64,000 nt of DNA, from contig DATGMP010000023.1 in NCBI GenBank assembly GCA_035293565.1, forward strand, positions 1-64,000. The letters are read 5' to 3'. Origin of the DNA: DATGMP01 sp035293565 (lineage in GTDB: Bacteria; Pseudomonadota; Alphaproteobacteria; BOG-932; Roseiterribacteraceae). The notes beneath the pieces were generated by a model that saw only the letters and a list, made by a program, of their open reading frames with translations, made no database searches and was not told the DNA's origin. Position numbers and translations under genes: made by a program. This document shows, one piece after another, positions 1 through 8,195 of this stretch; the first letter of the stretch is position 1; every line of letters starts with the position of its first letter.

Positions 1-116
1 CGCGAATCGGCGGGGCTCATCGAATCACATCATCGTCGCGAGGGGAAATCGGCAGGCTTCTGTGAGGGCGCGGGCGCGGACCGAGGCCGCAGGCACCAGC
101 CAAACCGCCCAGAGAG

Positions 117-407
117 TCAATGGATAAGGCTCCTGGTATTAGTCGCGAGATTGAGTGCCGCAATATGAGTCTCGACGAGATCGGTGAATTTGGGATGGTC
201 ATGCATCAGGCGGTTCATGATGCGGGATAGCGAGCCGATGACCGCCATCGCCAATGGCGAGATCGGATCCGGTGGGTCGGCTGCGAGCGATTCGATCTCG
301 CCCTGAATGCGGGCGCGAGCAGGATAATTGGGACCTGTTCCGGTACGCAGCTTAGCCGCCAGCTTTTCAAGCCGCGCGACCCGCTCTGGGAGCGGTTCTT
401 TCGACAT
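117..407 (-). CDS. Small hypothetical protein, last gene of the ABC exporter operon
   Basis: I do not recognise this 96-residue protein. It starts at an ATG four bases after the stop of the upstream ABC exporter, which suggests one transcript. The N-terminus (about residues 1-35) is charged and looks helical, with heptad-like leucines; the middle is proline-rich and the end is helical. No signal peptide or membrane segment is visible. An in-frame extension up to 527 exists, but it would run back into the ABC gene, and its first 40 residues look like an alternative-frame reading of that gene. Support is limited to position, frame and plausible composition. Confidence 0.5.
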   Translation of the reverse strand: MSKEPLPERVARLEKLAAKLRTGTGPNYPARARIQGEIESLAADPPDPISPLAMAVIGSLSRIMNRLMHDHPKFTDLVETHIAALNLATNTRSLIH

Positions 408-411
408 CGGA

Positions 412-2280
412 TCAGCTTGCGCTTGCTTGGCGCGGTAACGGTGGCGGCTCGGAGTCGTCGCGCCCGAGATCGAACTGCAGCGCGGCGAGCCTCGAATAAA
501 GGCCGCCGTTGCGGACCAGTTCGGCATGCGTGCCCGCAGCGACGATACGGCCCTGCTCCATCACGACGATCCGCTGGGCGCTTTGCACCGTGGCGAGGCG
601 ATGCGCGATCACGATTGTCGAGCGACCGCGCATCAGCGGCCGGAGCGCCTGCTGCACGGCGCGCTCGCTTTCGGCGTCGAGGGCGGACGTCGCCTCGTCG
701 AGAAGCAGCAGGGCGGGGTTGCGCAGGATCGCGCGCGCGATCGCGATCCGCTGACGTTGGCCGCCCGAGAGCCTGACTCCGCGTTCGCCGAGATGCGTAT
801 CGTAGCCGGCAGGCAGCGCTTCGATGAACTCCGACGCATTGGCCGCCGCCGCCGCCGCCCGCACCTCCAGGTCGGAAGCCTCCGGGCGGCCATATCGAAT
901 ATTGTCGAGGGCGCTGGTCGAGAAGATGATCGGATCCTGCGGCACGATCGCGATGCGCGCGCGCAGCGCCGCCGGGTCGCAGGCGCGAATATCCACTCCG
1001 TCGAAACGGATTGCTCCCTTCTGTGGATCATAGAAGCGCAGCAGCAGCTGGAACACGGTCGTCTTGCCGGCGCCGCTCGGGCCCACCAGCGCGACAGTCT
1101 CGCCCGGCTCGACCGATAGGCTGAAGCTGTCGAGCGCGGGCGTATCGAGACGGGTCGGGTAGCGGAACTCGACATTGTCGAACAGCACCGCGCCTTTGGC
1201 CGGCGGGAGCGGCAGCGGATCGGCAGGCGCGGCGATCGTCGGCGTGGTGTCGAGCAGCGCCTGGATACGATCCACGGCCGCAGCGCCGCGCTGCAGGTCC
1301 GCCATGATTTCGGAGAGCGAACCGACCGCGCCGGCCACGACTGTCGAATAGAACACGAAGGCCGCGAGATCGCCGCCCGACATTTCGCCGGCAAAGACCG
1401 CGCGCCCGCCGACCCATAGGATGATTCCGATGGCGGCGAAGACGACCAGCATGACGAAAGCGGTCATCGCCGCCCGCACGCGCGCGTAATCGATCGAGGC
1501 GGTGAACGTGCGCTCGACCGTACCTGCGAATTCGCGGCGCGCGCTTCGCTCGCGACCGAAGGCCTGGACGGTCGCGATCGCGTTCAGCATTTCCGACACG
1601 AAGGCGCCGACATCGGCCACGCGGTCGCGCGTTGCGCGGGACAGCGCGCGAACTCGCCGTCCAAAGATGATGATCGAGCCGACGACGATCGGCACGACGA
1701 CCATCACAAGCGCGGTCAGCTTGAGGCTCGTATAGAAAAGAAGCGCCAACCCGCCCGCGAGTGTGAGGAATTGGCGGAGCGCGATCGGCGCGGATGTTGC
1801 GACCACCGATTGCAGCAGCGTCGTATCGGCCGTGATCCGCGAGACGACGGCGCCGGTCTTGGCCGCCTCGTAGAAGGCCAGGTCCAAGCTCAGCATATGC
1901 TTGAAAAGCGCCTTGCGGAGGTCCGCCACCAGCCGCTCGCCCAGCCAGTTGACCATGTAGAAGCGCGCATAGCTCGCAGCGGCCATCAGAGTCACGGCGC
2001 CCAGCATGAAGAGCAGCGCCTGGTCGAGAAAGGCCGGGTTGCCACGAGCGAAGCCGCGGTCGACGAGCAATTTGAGCACGAAGCCCAAGATCAAGGTGCT
2101 TGCCGCACCCAGGACGAGCGCGACGCCCGCTATGGCGACGCGGGAACCATGAGGCGTGAGGAAAGGCCACAAGCGCGCCAGAGGGCGCAAATTGCGTCGG
2201 CCGGAATCGACCGCAAGGCCCGAGGCCGGATCGACCTCAGCGTCGGATTGATTGCTGCCGCGGCGCCGCGGATTGAACAT
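412..2280 (-). CDS. ABC transporter, fused permease and ATPase (MsbA/ABCB-like exporter)
   Basis: This 622-residue half-transporter of the type I exporter class should work as a homodimer in the inner membrane, exporting a lipid, drug or peptide at the cost of ATP. Residues about 45-330 form the six-helix permease. The ATPase domain follows, with Walker A (GPSGAGKTT) at about 400-408, the ABC signature LSGGQ at 504-508 and Walker B ending in DEA at 528-530. Length and domain order match MsbA/ABCB-type proteins. The substrate cannot be read from the sequence; the wording 'ABC transporter, permease/ATP-binding' is safest. It heads a short leftward unit with the small gene at 117-407 and diverges from rpmE. 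Confidence 0.93.
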   Translation of the reverse strand: MFNPRRRGSNQSDAEVDPASGLAVDSGRRNLRPLARLWPFLTPHGSRVAIAGVALVLGAASTLILGFVLKLLVDRGFARGNPAFLDQALLFMLGAVTLMAAASYARFYMVNWLGERLVADLRKALFKHMLSLDLAFYEAAKTGAVVSRITADTTLLQSVVATSAPIALRQFLTLAGGLALLFYTSLKLTALVMVVVPIVVGSIIIFGRRVRALSRATRDRVADVGAFVSEMLNAIATVQAFGRERSARREFAGTVERTFTASIDYARVRAAMTAFVMLVVFAAIGIILWVGGRAVFAGEMSGGDLAAFVFYSTVVAGAVGSLSEIMADLQRGAAAVDRIQALLDTTPTIAAPADPLPLPPAKGAVLFDNVEFRYPTRLDTPALDSFSLSVEPGETVALVGPSGAGKTTVFQLLLRFYDPQKGAIRFDGVDIRACDPAALRARIAIVPQDPIIFSTSALDNIRYGRPEASDLEVRAAAAAANASEFIEALPAGYDTHLGERGVRLSGGQRQRIAIARAILRNPALLLLDEATSALDAESERAVQQALRPLMRGRSTIVIAHRLATVQSAQRIVVMEQGRIVAAGTHAELVRNGGLYSRLAALQFDLGRDDSEPPPLPRQASAS

Positions 2281-2392
2281 GGGAGGAACGCTTCCCTTTT
2301 GGCCTGCCGGTCCCTCGCGGGTAGTTCGGCTGGAACCGCCGGGCTGTCAACCGCGCGCGGCGCCGCAGGCCTGCCACGGCACCGGCGTGCAG

Positions 2393-2421
2393 TTGCGCTT
2401 CCTGCCCAGAGCGCGTATATG
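2393..2421 (+). promoter_or_regulatory. Candidate sigma-70 promoter of rpmE
   Basis: TTGCGC (2393-2398) and TATATG (2416-2421) are separated by exactly 17 bases, and the -10 element lies about 29 bases before the rpmE start. The spacing and TTG-rich -35 fit a housekeeping promoter for a ribosomal protein gene. This is a by-eye motif match with no experimental support. Confidence 0.45.
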
Positions 2422-2449
2422 GGCGCCCTTCTAATCGAGAGCGGCCGCC

Positions 2450-2683
2450 ATGAAGAAGGACATCCACCCCGAGTACCACGTGATCAACGTGGTGATGACC
2501 GACGGGACCACTTTCCAGACCCGGAGCACCTACGGCAAGGAAGGCGACACGATACGGCTGGATGTCGATCCCCGGACTCATCCGGCCTGGACCGGTGGCG
2601 CCAGCCGGTTGCTCGACACGGGCGGCCAGTTGGCGCGCTTCAACAAGCGCTTCCAGGGTTTCGGAATTAAAGGCCAGAGCTGA
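2450..2683 (+). CDS. rpmE: 50S ribosomal protein L31
   Basis: This 77-residue protein starts [10 protein letters not shown] and carries the conserved [16 protein letters not shown] and [10 protein letters not shown] blocks of bacterial L31, which sits at the central protuberance of the 50S subunit and contacts the 30S subunit. It has no cysteines, so it belongs to the zinc-free form common in alphaproteobacteria; the zinc form would carry a CxxC pair. It ends four bases before the convergent DUF1465 gene. A candidate promoter lies just upstream. Confidence 0.97.
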   Translation: MKKDIHPEYHVINVVMTDGTTFQTRSTYGKEGDTIRLDVDPRTHPAWTGGASRLLDTGGQLARFNKRFQGFGIKGQS

Positions 2684-2687
2684 TCGC

Positions 2688-3107
2688 TCAGGCGCTCTCG
2701 CGCGTTAACGCCTCCAGGCGCGAAATTCGCATATACAGCTTGTAGGACCGGTCCAGAAGGCTTCTGAGCGCCTTCGGCAATGCCTCGTCCTCCGGCCCGG
2801 AAGGGTCGGCGCACGCCTCTACCGTCGTAAGCGCGAACTCTTCGCCCAGAGCATCCTCGCGGGTGATCTCGCCCTTGCGGACCGCCTTTTCGATCGAAAG
2901 CCACGCGGCGGCCCGGACCAGCCGCGCCGTCACCCGCATCGTCTCGTAGCTGATCTGGAGCTGGGCCTCAGGCGCCAGTCCCGTCTTCTCCGCCGGCTGG
3001 CCGTACGCGATGTAGTTCCGCGCCTCGACCATCAGGTTGAGCACATCCTCGAAATTACGCTCGATGAAGGTGACCGTGGCGGACGCCGCCGGGGCTGCGG
3101 TTGACAC
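2688..3107 (-). CDS. DUF1465 family protein
   Basis: The 139-residue product matches the alphaproteobacterial DUF1465 family: the FIERNF..VLNLMVEARNYIAY block near the N-terminus, then a helical region with SYETMRVTARLVRAAAWL. The function of the family is unknown to me. The GTG start at 3107 is preferred because AGGGAG stands a few bases before it; the longer open frame to 3368 would run over the region preceding hsp20 and contains low-complexity shadow sequence. It is convergent with rpmE and divergent from hsp20. It is predicted cytoplasmic, with no signal peptide and no membrane segment. Confidence 0.85.
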   Translation of the reverse strand: MSTAAPAASATVTFIERNFEDVLNLMVEARNYIAYGQPAEKTGLAPEAQLQISYETMRVTARLVRAAAWLSIEKAVRKGEITREDALGEEFALTTVEACADPSGPEDEALPKALRSLLDRSYKLYMRISRLEALTRESA

Positions 3108-3196
3108 TCTGCTCCCTGGGATTCGTGAACGATAAGGCGAGGTTGGACCGTAGGATCGAAACGTTAATGAATGACCTATTTCACGAGTCGGAAGAA

Positions 3197-3226
3197 CCCT
3201 TGAAATACCGTCGGTCATTGCCATCT
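3197..3226 (+). promoter_or_regulatory. Candidate heat-shock (sigma-32) promoter of hsp20
   Basis: CCCTTGAAA at 3197-3205 matches the sigma-32 -35 element (CTTGAA), and CCATCT at 3221-3226 resembles the C-rich -10 element, 16 bases downstream of CTTGAA. It lies about 100 bases before an Hsp20 gene, which is a classic sigma-32 target. The -10 match is weak, so this is an inference from position plus the -35 box. Confidence 0.45.
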
Positions 3227-3327
3227 GCAAATCCGTGACGGCGCCCGATCGGGGCCGTCCATCATCGCAACCGCGGTCCGGCCATTGCGGCGGACCGCTC
3301 TGGATATCGCTTCGAAGGAGGATATCA

Positions 3328-3783
3328 ATGGCTACGTACGACCTTTCACCTCTTTTCCGTTCGACCATCGGCTTTGACCGTCTCGGCAGATTGCTCGAGG
3401 CGTCGTTGAGCGCCGACCCGGTCGCCTACCCGCCCTATAACATCGAGAAGTTGGGCGAGAACGCCTACAGAATCACGATGGCGGTCGCTGGCTTCGGCGA
3501 GGGCGATCTGGATATCACGTCCCAGGACAACACCCTCACGATCCGCGGCAAGGCTCAGGCCGAGACCGAGGGCGCCCAGTATCTCTATCGCGGCATCGCC
3601 GGCCGTGCCTTCGAGCGGCGCTTCCAGCTCGCCGAGCATGTCGAGGTTGAGCGAGCGCATCTCGAGAATGGGCTGCTTCATGTCGAGCTCGTCCGGCGCA
3701 TTCCGGAGGCTCTGAAGCCCCGCAAGATCGAGATCGCTACCGGCGCGGCGCGCCCGACGCTCGAGCAGAAGCAAGCGGCCTGA
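3328..3783 (+). CDS. Hsp20/alpha-crystallin family small heat shock protein (IbpA-like)
   Basis: This 151-residue chaperone holds unfolding proteins in a refoldable state, normally as large oligomers. The alpha-crystallin domain spans about residues 35-130: YPPYNIEKLGENAYRITMAVAGF, a charged middle, then the LENGLLHVEL strand that marks IbpA-type proteins. The ATG at 3328 follows a strong GAAGGAGG ribosome site and gives the usual IbpA length; the open frame to 3235 is an extension without support. A candidate heat-shock promoter precedes it and a strong terminator follows. It appears to be a single-gene unit. Confidence 0.93.
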   Translation: MATYDLSPLFRSTIGFDRLGRLLEASLSADPVAYPPYNIEKLGENAYRITMAVAGFGEGDLDITSQDNTLTIRGKAQAETEGAQYLYRGIAGRAFERRFQLAEHVEVERAHLENGLLHVELVRRIPEALKPRKIEIATGAARPTLEQKQAA

Positions 3784-3808
3784 TCCGCCCGCTGCAAGCG
3801 GCAAGATG

Positions 3809-3840
3809 CGGCGCCCCCATATGGGGGCGCCGTTTTCTTA
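3809..3840 (+). terminator. Rho-independent terminator after hsp20
   Basis: A perfect 24-base palindrome (two 12-base arms, CGGCGCCCCCAT and its complement, 3809-3832) is followed by TTTTCTTA. It begins about 26 bases after the hsp20 stop. On the minus strand it lies just past the DUF1192 stop but lacks a U tract there, so termination is best supported for the rightward transcript. Confidence 0.85.
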
Positions 3841-3848
3841 TACGCAGC

Positions 3849-4034
3849 CTATTGTTTGAATAATGCCGCGGCGGCCGCCAAATGCGCCGACTTGCTCGCG
3901 AGCGCGCTTTCTGCCCGCGCGATCTCGGCCCTCAGGTCGTCGATATAGGTCCTGAGCTCCTCGACCGACATGCCATCCAAGGGCTTCGGCTTCTTTGGTC
4001 CGGTCCTGGGTTCGAGATCATCGTCCATCAGCAT
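3849..4034 (-). CDS. DUF1192 family protein
   Basis: The 61-residue protein has the family pattern: MDDDLEPR near the start, then MSVEELRTYIDDLRAEIAR and an alanine-rich helical end. DUF1192 proteins are small alphaproteobacterial proteins of unknown role, predicted to be a short coiled coil. AGAGGGAG stands 8 bases before the ATG at 4034; a second ATG two codons later is also possible. It is convergent with hsp20 and shares a direction with the downstream-facing SDR gene, which ends 76 bases upstream of its start region. Confidence 0.85.
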   Translation of the reverse strand: MLMDDDLEPRTGPKKPKPLDGMSVEELRTYIDDLRAEIARAESALASKSAHLAAAAALFKQ

Positions 4035-4110
4035 GGCCCATGCTCCCTCTCAGGTGACGCGCATCGATCGAATGTGCGTCGCCGAGCGTCGGATCGCAAC
4101 GGGTCGCCGG

Positions 4111-4884
4111 CTATTTGCGCGCCGGCAGGACGACGCTCGCTACGGCCTCCGCGCGCGGCATCCAGCTCATCCGCCGAAGCGCTTCCTTCTGATTCTCCGC
4201 GCCGCCCACGACCCAGACCGGGCCGTCGGCGATATGGCGGAGTCCCTCCTCGGCAACCTCCTCCGGATCGGCGCCGGCCGACAGGTCGTAGCCGAGTCGC
4301 TCCATCGCGGGCGTCGCGGTGAAATTGAGGTTGAGATGCATGAGGTCGACCCCATGCTGCTTGAGCTCGAACCAGACGGCCTCGCTGAAGATGCGGCTGA
4401 ACGCCTTGGCGGCCGAATAGGGGGCGATGAGAGGTGAACCGACATAGCCTGCGAGAGAGCCGACCAACAGGATTCCGCCCTTTCGCCGCGCCTTCATCAG
4501 GCTGCCGTAATGGTGCGTGAACTCGGTCTGGCCGGTGACGTTCATCGCAATCACCTTGCGCACCATCTCCATCGACAGGTCGACGAACTCGCCGCGGCCG
4601 AGATTGGCTCCGGCCATGTAGATCATGAGGCCGATCTCGACATCGTCGGTGAGTTTGCGAATCGCGGCCAGCGCTTCCAGCGGTTGGGAGATATCGGCCG
4701 ACAGGCTTCGCACATCGACGCCGCGCGCGCGGACCTCAGCGGTTACGGTTTCGAGCGGTTCGGGCTTGCGCGCGACCAGCACGAGATTGAGCCCGCGCCC
4801 GGCAAGCTTGCGGGCCATCGCCGCGCCGACCCCCTCCGACCCGCCCACCAGAAGCGCCCAGGGCCCGTATTTCTCCTTGAACAT
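4111..4884 (-). CDS. SDR family NAD(P)-dependent oxidoreductase
   Basis: This 257-residue classical short-chain dehydrogenase should oxidise or reduce an alcohol/ketone with NAD(P). A Rossmann motif (VGGSEGVGAAMA) begins near residue 13 and the basic ARKPE segment after strand 2 hints at NADPH use. The catalytic Ser-Tyr-Lys triad is visible as VGSLAG and YSAAK. The ATG at 4884 follows GGGAGG. The frame stays open for a further 1.1 kb upstream, but that part is antisense to the quinone oxidoreductase gene and is a shadow. The substrate cannot be inferred. It diverges from the oxidoreductase gene at 4957. Confidence 0.9.
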   Translation of the reverse strand: MFKEKYGPWALLVGGSEGVGAAMARKLAGRGLNLVLVARKPEPLETVTAEVRARGVDVRSLSADISQPLEALAAIRKLTDDVEIGLMIYMAGANLGRGEFVDLSMEMVRKVIAMNVTGQTEFTHHYGSLMKARRKGGILLVGSLAGYVGSPLIAPYSAAKAFSRIFSEAVWFELKQHGVDLMHLNLNFTATPAMERLGYDLSAGADPEEVAEEGLRHIADGPVWVVGGAENQKEALRRMSWMPRAEAVASVVLPARK

Positions 4885-4956
4885 CCGCCGCCTCCCGGTT
4901 GTCGAGCTGTCGATCGCGCGTAGAGTGCCATTCGAACCAACCGCCGAGGAAGCCCT

Positions 4957-5961
4957 ATGAGCGACCCGATTCCGCCGACGATGCGCGCGATCGAGATCAC
5001 CAAACCGGGCGGTCCCGAGGTCCTGACGCTCGTCGAGCGGCCGACGCCGGGACCCGGACCGGGCGAAGTGCTGGTCCGTGCCCATGCGGCAGGGGTCAAC
5101 CGGCCCGATCTGCTGCAACGCGAGGGCAATTATCCGCCTCCGCCGGGCGCCAGCGACATACCGGGGCTGGAGCTGGCCGGTCGAGTCGTGAAGCTTGGCG
5201 AGGCCGTCGAGGGTTTGCGCGAGGGCGACTCGGTTTGCGCGCTCGTGGCGGGGGGAGGCTATGCGGACTATGCGGCGGTTCCGGCCGTGCAATGCCTGCC
5301 GATCCCCGCCGGCCTCACCATGGTCGAGGCGGCGGCGCTGCCCGAGACGGTCTTTACCTGCTGGACCAACCTGATCGATGGCGGACGGCTCGAGGAGGGC
5401 GAGACGCTTCTGGTCCATGGCGGCGCCTCGGGCATCGGGACAATCGCGATCCAACTCGCCGCCGCGCTCGGCGCGCGGGTGTTCGCCACCGCTGGAAGCG
5501 ACGAGAAATGCGAGGCTTGCCGCCGTTTGGGCGCCGCCTTGGCGATCAACTATAGGACCGAGGATTTCGTCGCGGCCGTGAAGCAGGCTACCGGCGGCAA
5601 GGGGGTGGATGTCGTGCTCGACATGGTCGGGGGCGATTATGTTCGGCGGAACATCGAGGCCATGGCCCCGGGCGGGCGACATGTGAGCATCGCGACTCAG
5701 CGCGGCGCCGAGGCGACGATCCCGATCTTCCGTATCATGATGAAGCGCCTGATCTTGACCGGCTCGACCCTCCGCGCGCGCCCGGCGGCCGAAAAGGGGG
5801 CGATCGCGGCCGCGCTCCGGCTCAATGTCTGGCCTTTGATCGAATCGGGCCGCCTCAGGCCGCAAATCCACGCCACTTTCCCGCTGGCGCGGGCCGCCGA
5901 TGCCCATCGGACGCTCGAGGCCGGCAACCATATCGGCAAGATCGTGCTGACAATCGAATGA
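4957..5961 (+). CDS. NAD(P)H-quinone oxidoreductase, zinc-free MDR superfamily (PIG3-like)
   Basis: This 334-residue member of the medium-chain dehydrogenase superfamily fits the PIG3/Qor group, which reduces quinones with NADPH. The N-terminal catalytic domain shows AAGVNRPDLLQREGNYPPPPGAS, typical of PIG3-type proteins, and lacks the structural-zinc cysteines of alcohol dehydrogenases. The nucleotide-binding region has HGGASGIGTIAIQLA. Length is normal for the family. It is divergent from the SDR gene, with 72 bases between their starts, and precedes TrcR in the same direction. Confidence 0.93.
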   Translation: MSDPIPPTMRAIEITKPGGPEVLTLVERPTPGPGPGEVLVRAHAAGVNRPDLLQREGNYPPPPGASDIPGLELAGRVVKLGEAVEGLREGDSVCALVAGGGYADYAAVPAVQCLPIPAGLTMVEAAALPETVFTCWTNLIDGGRLEEGETLLVHGGASGIGTIAIQLAAALGARVFATAGSDEKCEACRRLGAALAINYRTEDFVAAVKQATGGKGVDVVLDMVGGDYVRRNIEAMAPGGRHVSIATQRGAEATIPIFRIMMKRLILTGSTLRARPAAEKGAIAAALRLNVWPLIESGRLRPQIHATFPLARAADAHRTLEAGNHIGKIVLTIE

Positions 5962-6112
5962 CCGACAGGGTTTCGTAGAAAGCACTGGAAAAAAGCTTCA
6001 AGACCCGCCAGATGTGACGTATCTCCGCCCAAATGGCCGGGACGGAGCTACCCGACGCCCGAAATTTGCATTCGTCGGGCCAGGCGAGACCGCCCGGCCG
6101 AAAGGAATTATG

Positions 6113-6679
6113 ATGACTTACCCATTGATGCCCAAGGCAACCGCAGTGTGGCTGGTCGAGAATACGAGCCTGACCTTCGATCAGATCGCCGAATTCTGCG
6201 GCTTGCATAAGCTCGAGGTGCAGGGCATCGCCGATGGCGAGGTCGCGATCGGCATGGTCGGGCTGGACCCGGTCGCGGGCGGCCAGCTGACCCAGGAAGA
6301 GGTTGCGCGGTGCGAGGCTGACCCCAGCGCCCGGTTGCAGCTCGTGGTCAAGGATCTCCCGGCGCCGACTCGGCGCGCCAAGGGCCCGCGCTACACGCCG
6401 GTGACCAAGCGCGGCGAAAAGCCCGACGCCATCGCCTGGCTGATCAAGAATGCGCCCAACCTATCGGACACGCAGATCGGTAAGCTGATTGGCACCACGA
6501 AGACCACGATCGCCTCGGTGCGCAACCGGACTCACGAAGCCACGCAGACCATCAAGCCGCGCAGCCCGGTCCTTCTTGGCCTCTGTACGCAAGCCGAGCT
6601 GGACGATGCCATGGCAAAAGCCCGCAAGCGCACCGGCAAGCCCGATCCGGAGCCGGCGGTCTACGAGGCGGAGAGTTGA
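6113..6679 (+). CDS. trcR: DUF1013 protein, cell cycle transcriptional regulator TrcR
   Basis: The 188-residue protein carries the DUF1013 pattern: MPKATAVWLVENTSLTFDQIAEFCGLH at the start, a central PRYTPVTKRGEKPDAIAWL segment and a second helix-turn-helix-like block (LSDTQIGKLIGTTKTTI). TrcR is the name used for this alphaproteobacterial family, described as a cell-cycle transcription factor. Two ATGs are adjacent; the second, at 6113, has the better spacing (6 bases) from AAAGGA. The gene is followed at once by an 11-base-pair hairpin overlapping its stop. It is predicted cytoplasmic and DNA-binding. Confidence 0.9.
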   Translation: MTYPLMPKATAVWLVENTSLTFDQIAEFCGLHKLEVQGIADGEVAIGMVGLDPVAGGQLTQEEVARCEADPSARLQLVVKDLPAPTRRAKGPRYTPVTKRGEKPDAIAWLIKNAPNLSDTQIGKLIGTTKTTIASVRNRTHEATQTIKPRSPVLLGLCTQAELDDAMAKARKRTGKPDPEPAVYEAES

Positions 6680-6700
6680 GGCTCCGGCTCGGAGCCTCAA
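6676..6700 (+). terminator. Hairpin over the trcR stop codon, possible terminator without U tract
   Basis: Two perfect 11-base arms (TTGAGGCTCCG and its complement) flank a GCT loop. The first arm contains the TGA stop of trcR. No run of T follows on either strand, so this may stabilise the mRNA end or act with Rho rather than as a standard intrinsic terminator. It separates trcR from the convergent ydcH-like gene. Confidence 0.5.
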
Positions 6701-6724
6701 CCTAAAGTAAAGCGGGACCGCGCC

Positions 6725-6892
6725 TCAGTGCGGGTGGAGGCGGTCGATCTCTTCTTTCAGCCTGAGTTTTTCGAGCTTCAATTTCTTGATCGTCAGATCG
6801 TCTGGTGCCGCGCGGTGCTGCTCACGATCGATCTCGCGATCGAGATCGGCATGCTTGGTGCGCAAGGAGGCGACGCGATCATCAAGGGACAT
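6725..6892 (-). CDS. YdcH/DUF465 family small protein
   Basis: This 55-residue gene was found by translating the minus strand directly. The product begins MSLDDRVASLRTKHADLD, continues with a helix rich in Arg and Glu, and ends LRLKEEIDRLHPH, the standard C-terminus of DUF465 proteins (KLKKEKLxLKDEIxxL). It should be a short helical hairpin; the family's role is unknown. GAGGTG stands 5 bases before the ATG. It is convergent with trcR and lies downstream of pfkA on the same strand. A second DUF465 gene lies at 10902. Confidence 0.85.
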   Translation of the reverse strand: MSLDDRVASLRTKHADLDREIDREQHRAAPDDLTIKKLKLEKLRLKEEIDRLHPH

Positions 6893-7023
6893 TGTGACAC
6901 CTCGTGGAGTTGACGTGTGTCCTGGACGGTACCGGGTACCATCGCGCCAATGATGTTAACACCTTCGAGGCATCCTGGTCAGACTTGAAAACGCAGGAGC
7001 GCACACCAACGCGGCGTTAATTC

Positions 7024-8106
7024 TTATTCGTCCCCCAAACAGATCCCCAGCGCCCGCGCGGTTTTCACGAGATGGCTGTTGACGTCGACCGCCTGGTTCT
7101 TGGCGACGGCGTCGGCCAGGGGAACATCGATGACCTGACGATTGCGCCACGCGACCATACGGTCGAACTTGCCTTCGGCGATGAGGTCGACCGCATGGAC
7201 TCCGAAAGCAGTGCCGAGCAGGCGGTCCTGAGCAGAGGGCGGGGCGCCGCGCTGCACGTGACCCAGGACGGTGACCCGTGTCTCGGCGCCGGTCGCCTCC
7301 GCGATCACGGCCCCTAGATAGTGGCCGATGCCGCCGAACCGGCGGGCGCCGCCGCGATATTCCACCTTGATCGTGTTGCCCTCGATCGTGCGGACGGCTT
7401 CCGATACGACGACGAGCGCGAAATTGCGCCCCTGCTCCTTGAGCGCATTGATCTTGGCCGCGACCTTGTCGAGATCGTAGGGGATCTCGGGGATGAGAAT
7501 CACATCCGCGCCGCCGGAAATGCCGGCGTGCAGCGCTATATGACCGGCATCGCGCCCCATGACCTCGAGCACCATCACGCGCGCATGGCTGGCCGCGGTC
7601 GGCTGGAGCCTGTCCAGCGCTTCCGTCGCGATCGCCACTGCCGTGTCGAACCCGACAGAGGTCTCAGTCAGACCGACATCGTTGTCGATTGTCTTGGGGA
7701 TGCCGACCAGCGGGAATTTCCCGCGCTGGGCGAGCTTGCGCAGTATGGCGAAGGACCCGTCGCCGCCGATGCCGATGACCGCGTCCAGGCCGAGCTCGCG
7801 CACCCCCGCAATGATCTCTGACGACCGGTCCTTGACCGTCTTGTTCGGCATGGGAAAAGCGAAAGGGTTCCCCTTGTTGGTCGTTCCCAGCACCGTCCCG
7901 CCCAACCGCATCGTCGTGATGTCGACCGACGAAAGGCTGAGCTCGCTGTATCGCAGCGGCCGCTCCAGGAGGCCCATCGTCCCGTCGCGGATGCCCAGAA
8001 CCCGCCAGCCATAGGCGGCGGCGCGGTGAACGACGGCCCGGATGACGGCATTCAGGCCGCCGCAGTCGCCGCCGCTGGTGAGTATGCCGATCGTCTTCGC
8101 CGTCAT
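7024..8106 (-). CDS. pfkA: 6-phosphofructokinase (Gly/Lys active-site type)
   Basis: This 360-residue enzyme phosphorylates fructose 6-phosphate in glycolysis. Conserved motifs are SGGDCGGLNAVIRA at 11-24, GIGGDGS at 112-118 and PKTIDNDV at 137-144. Asp116-Gly117 aligns with E. coli Asp103-Gly104, the glycine being the ATP-type residue; Lys138 aligns with E. coli Gly124, a position where lysine is typical of pyrophosphate enzymes. The combination marks the mixed group, whose phosphoryl donor must be tested. The ATG at 8106 follows GAGGGCG and is preferred to the GTG at 8130. It diverges from the hydroxylase gene. Confidence 0.92.
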   Translation of the reverse strand: MTAKTIGILTSGGDCGGLNAVIRAVVHRAAAYGWRVLGIRDGTMGLLERPLRYSELSLSSVDITTMRLGGTVLGTTNKGNPFAFPMPNKTVKDRSSEIIAGVRELGLDAVIGIGGDGSFAILRKLAQRGKFPLVGIPKTIDNDVGLTETSVGFDTAVAIATEALDRLQPTAASHARVMVLEVMGRDAGHIALHAGISGGADVILIPEIPYDLDKVAAKINALKEQGRNFALVVVSEAVRTIEGNTIKVEYRGGARRFGGIGHYLGAVIAEATGAETRVTVLGHVQRGAPPSAQDRLLGTAFGVHAVDLIAEGKFDRMVAWRNRQVIDVPLADAVAKNQAVDVNSHLVKTARALGICLGDE

Positions 8107-8195
8107 GCACGCGCCCTCGATTCGCGACACTTTCTTAATCTGATTTGGCCTTGGGCGGGATTGGAATATCGGCTTGGAAAAAATCGTCGTTCAGC

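Noticed and set aside
17..202. A 61-codon minus-strand frame at the window edge
   Set aside because: No ribosome site or similarity; it overlaps the small gene at 117-407.
4885..5985. The 5' half of a 624-codon minus-strand frame continuous with the SDR gene
   Set aside because: It is antisense to the quinone oxidoreductase gene, and the SDR has its own ATG with a good ribosome site at 4884.
6928..6940. A GGTACC-G-GGTACC double site near the ydcH-like gene as an operator
   Set aside because: Short, adjacent to no clear promoter, and not distinguishable from chance in GC-rich DNA.
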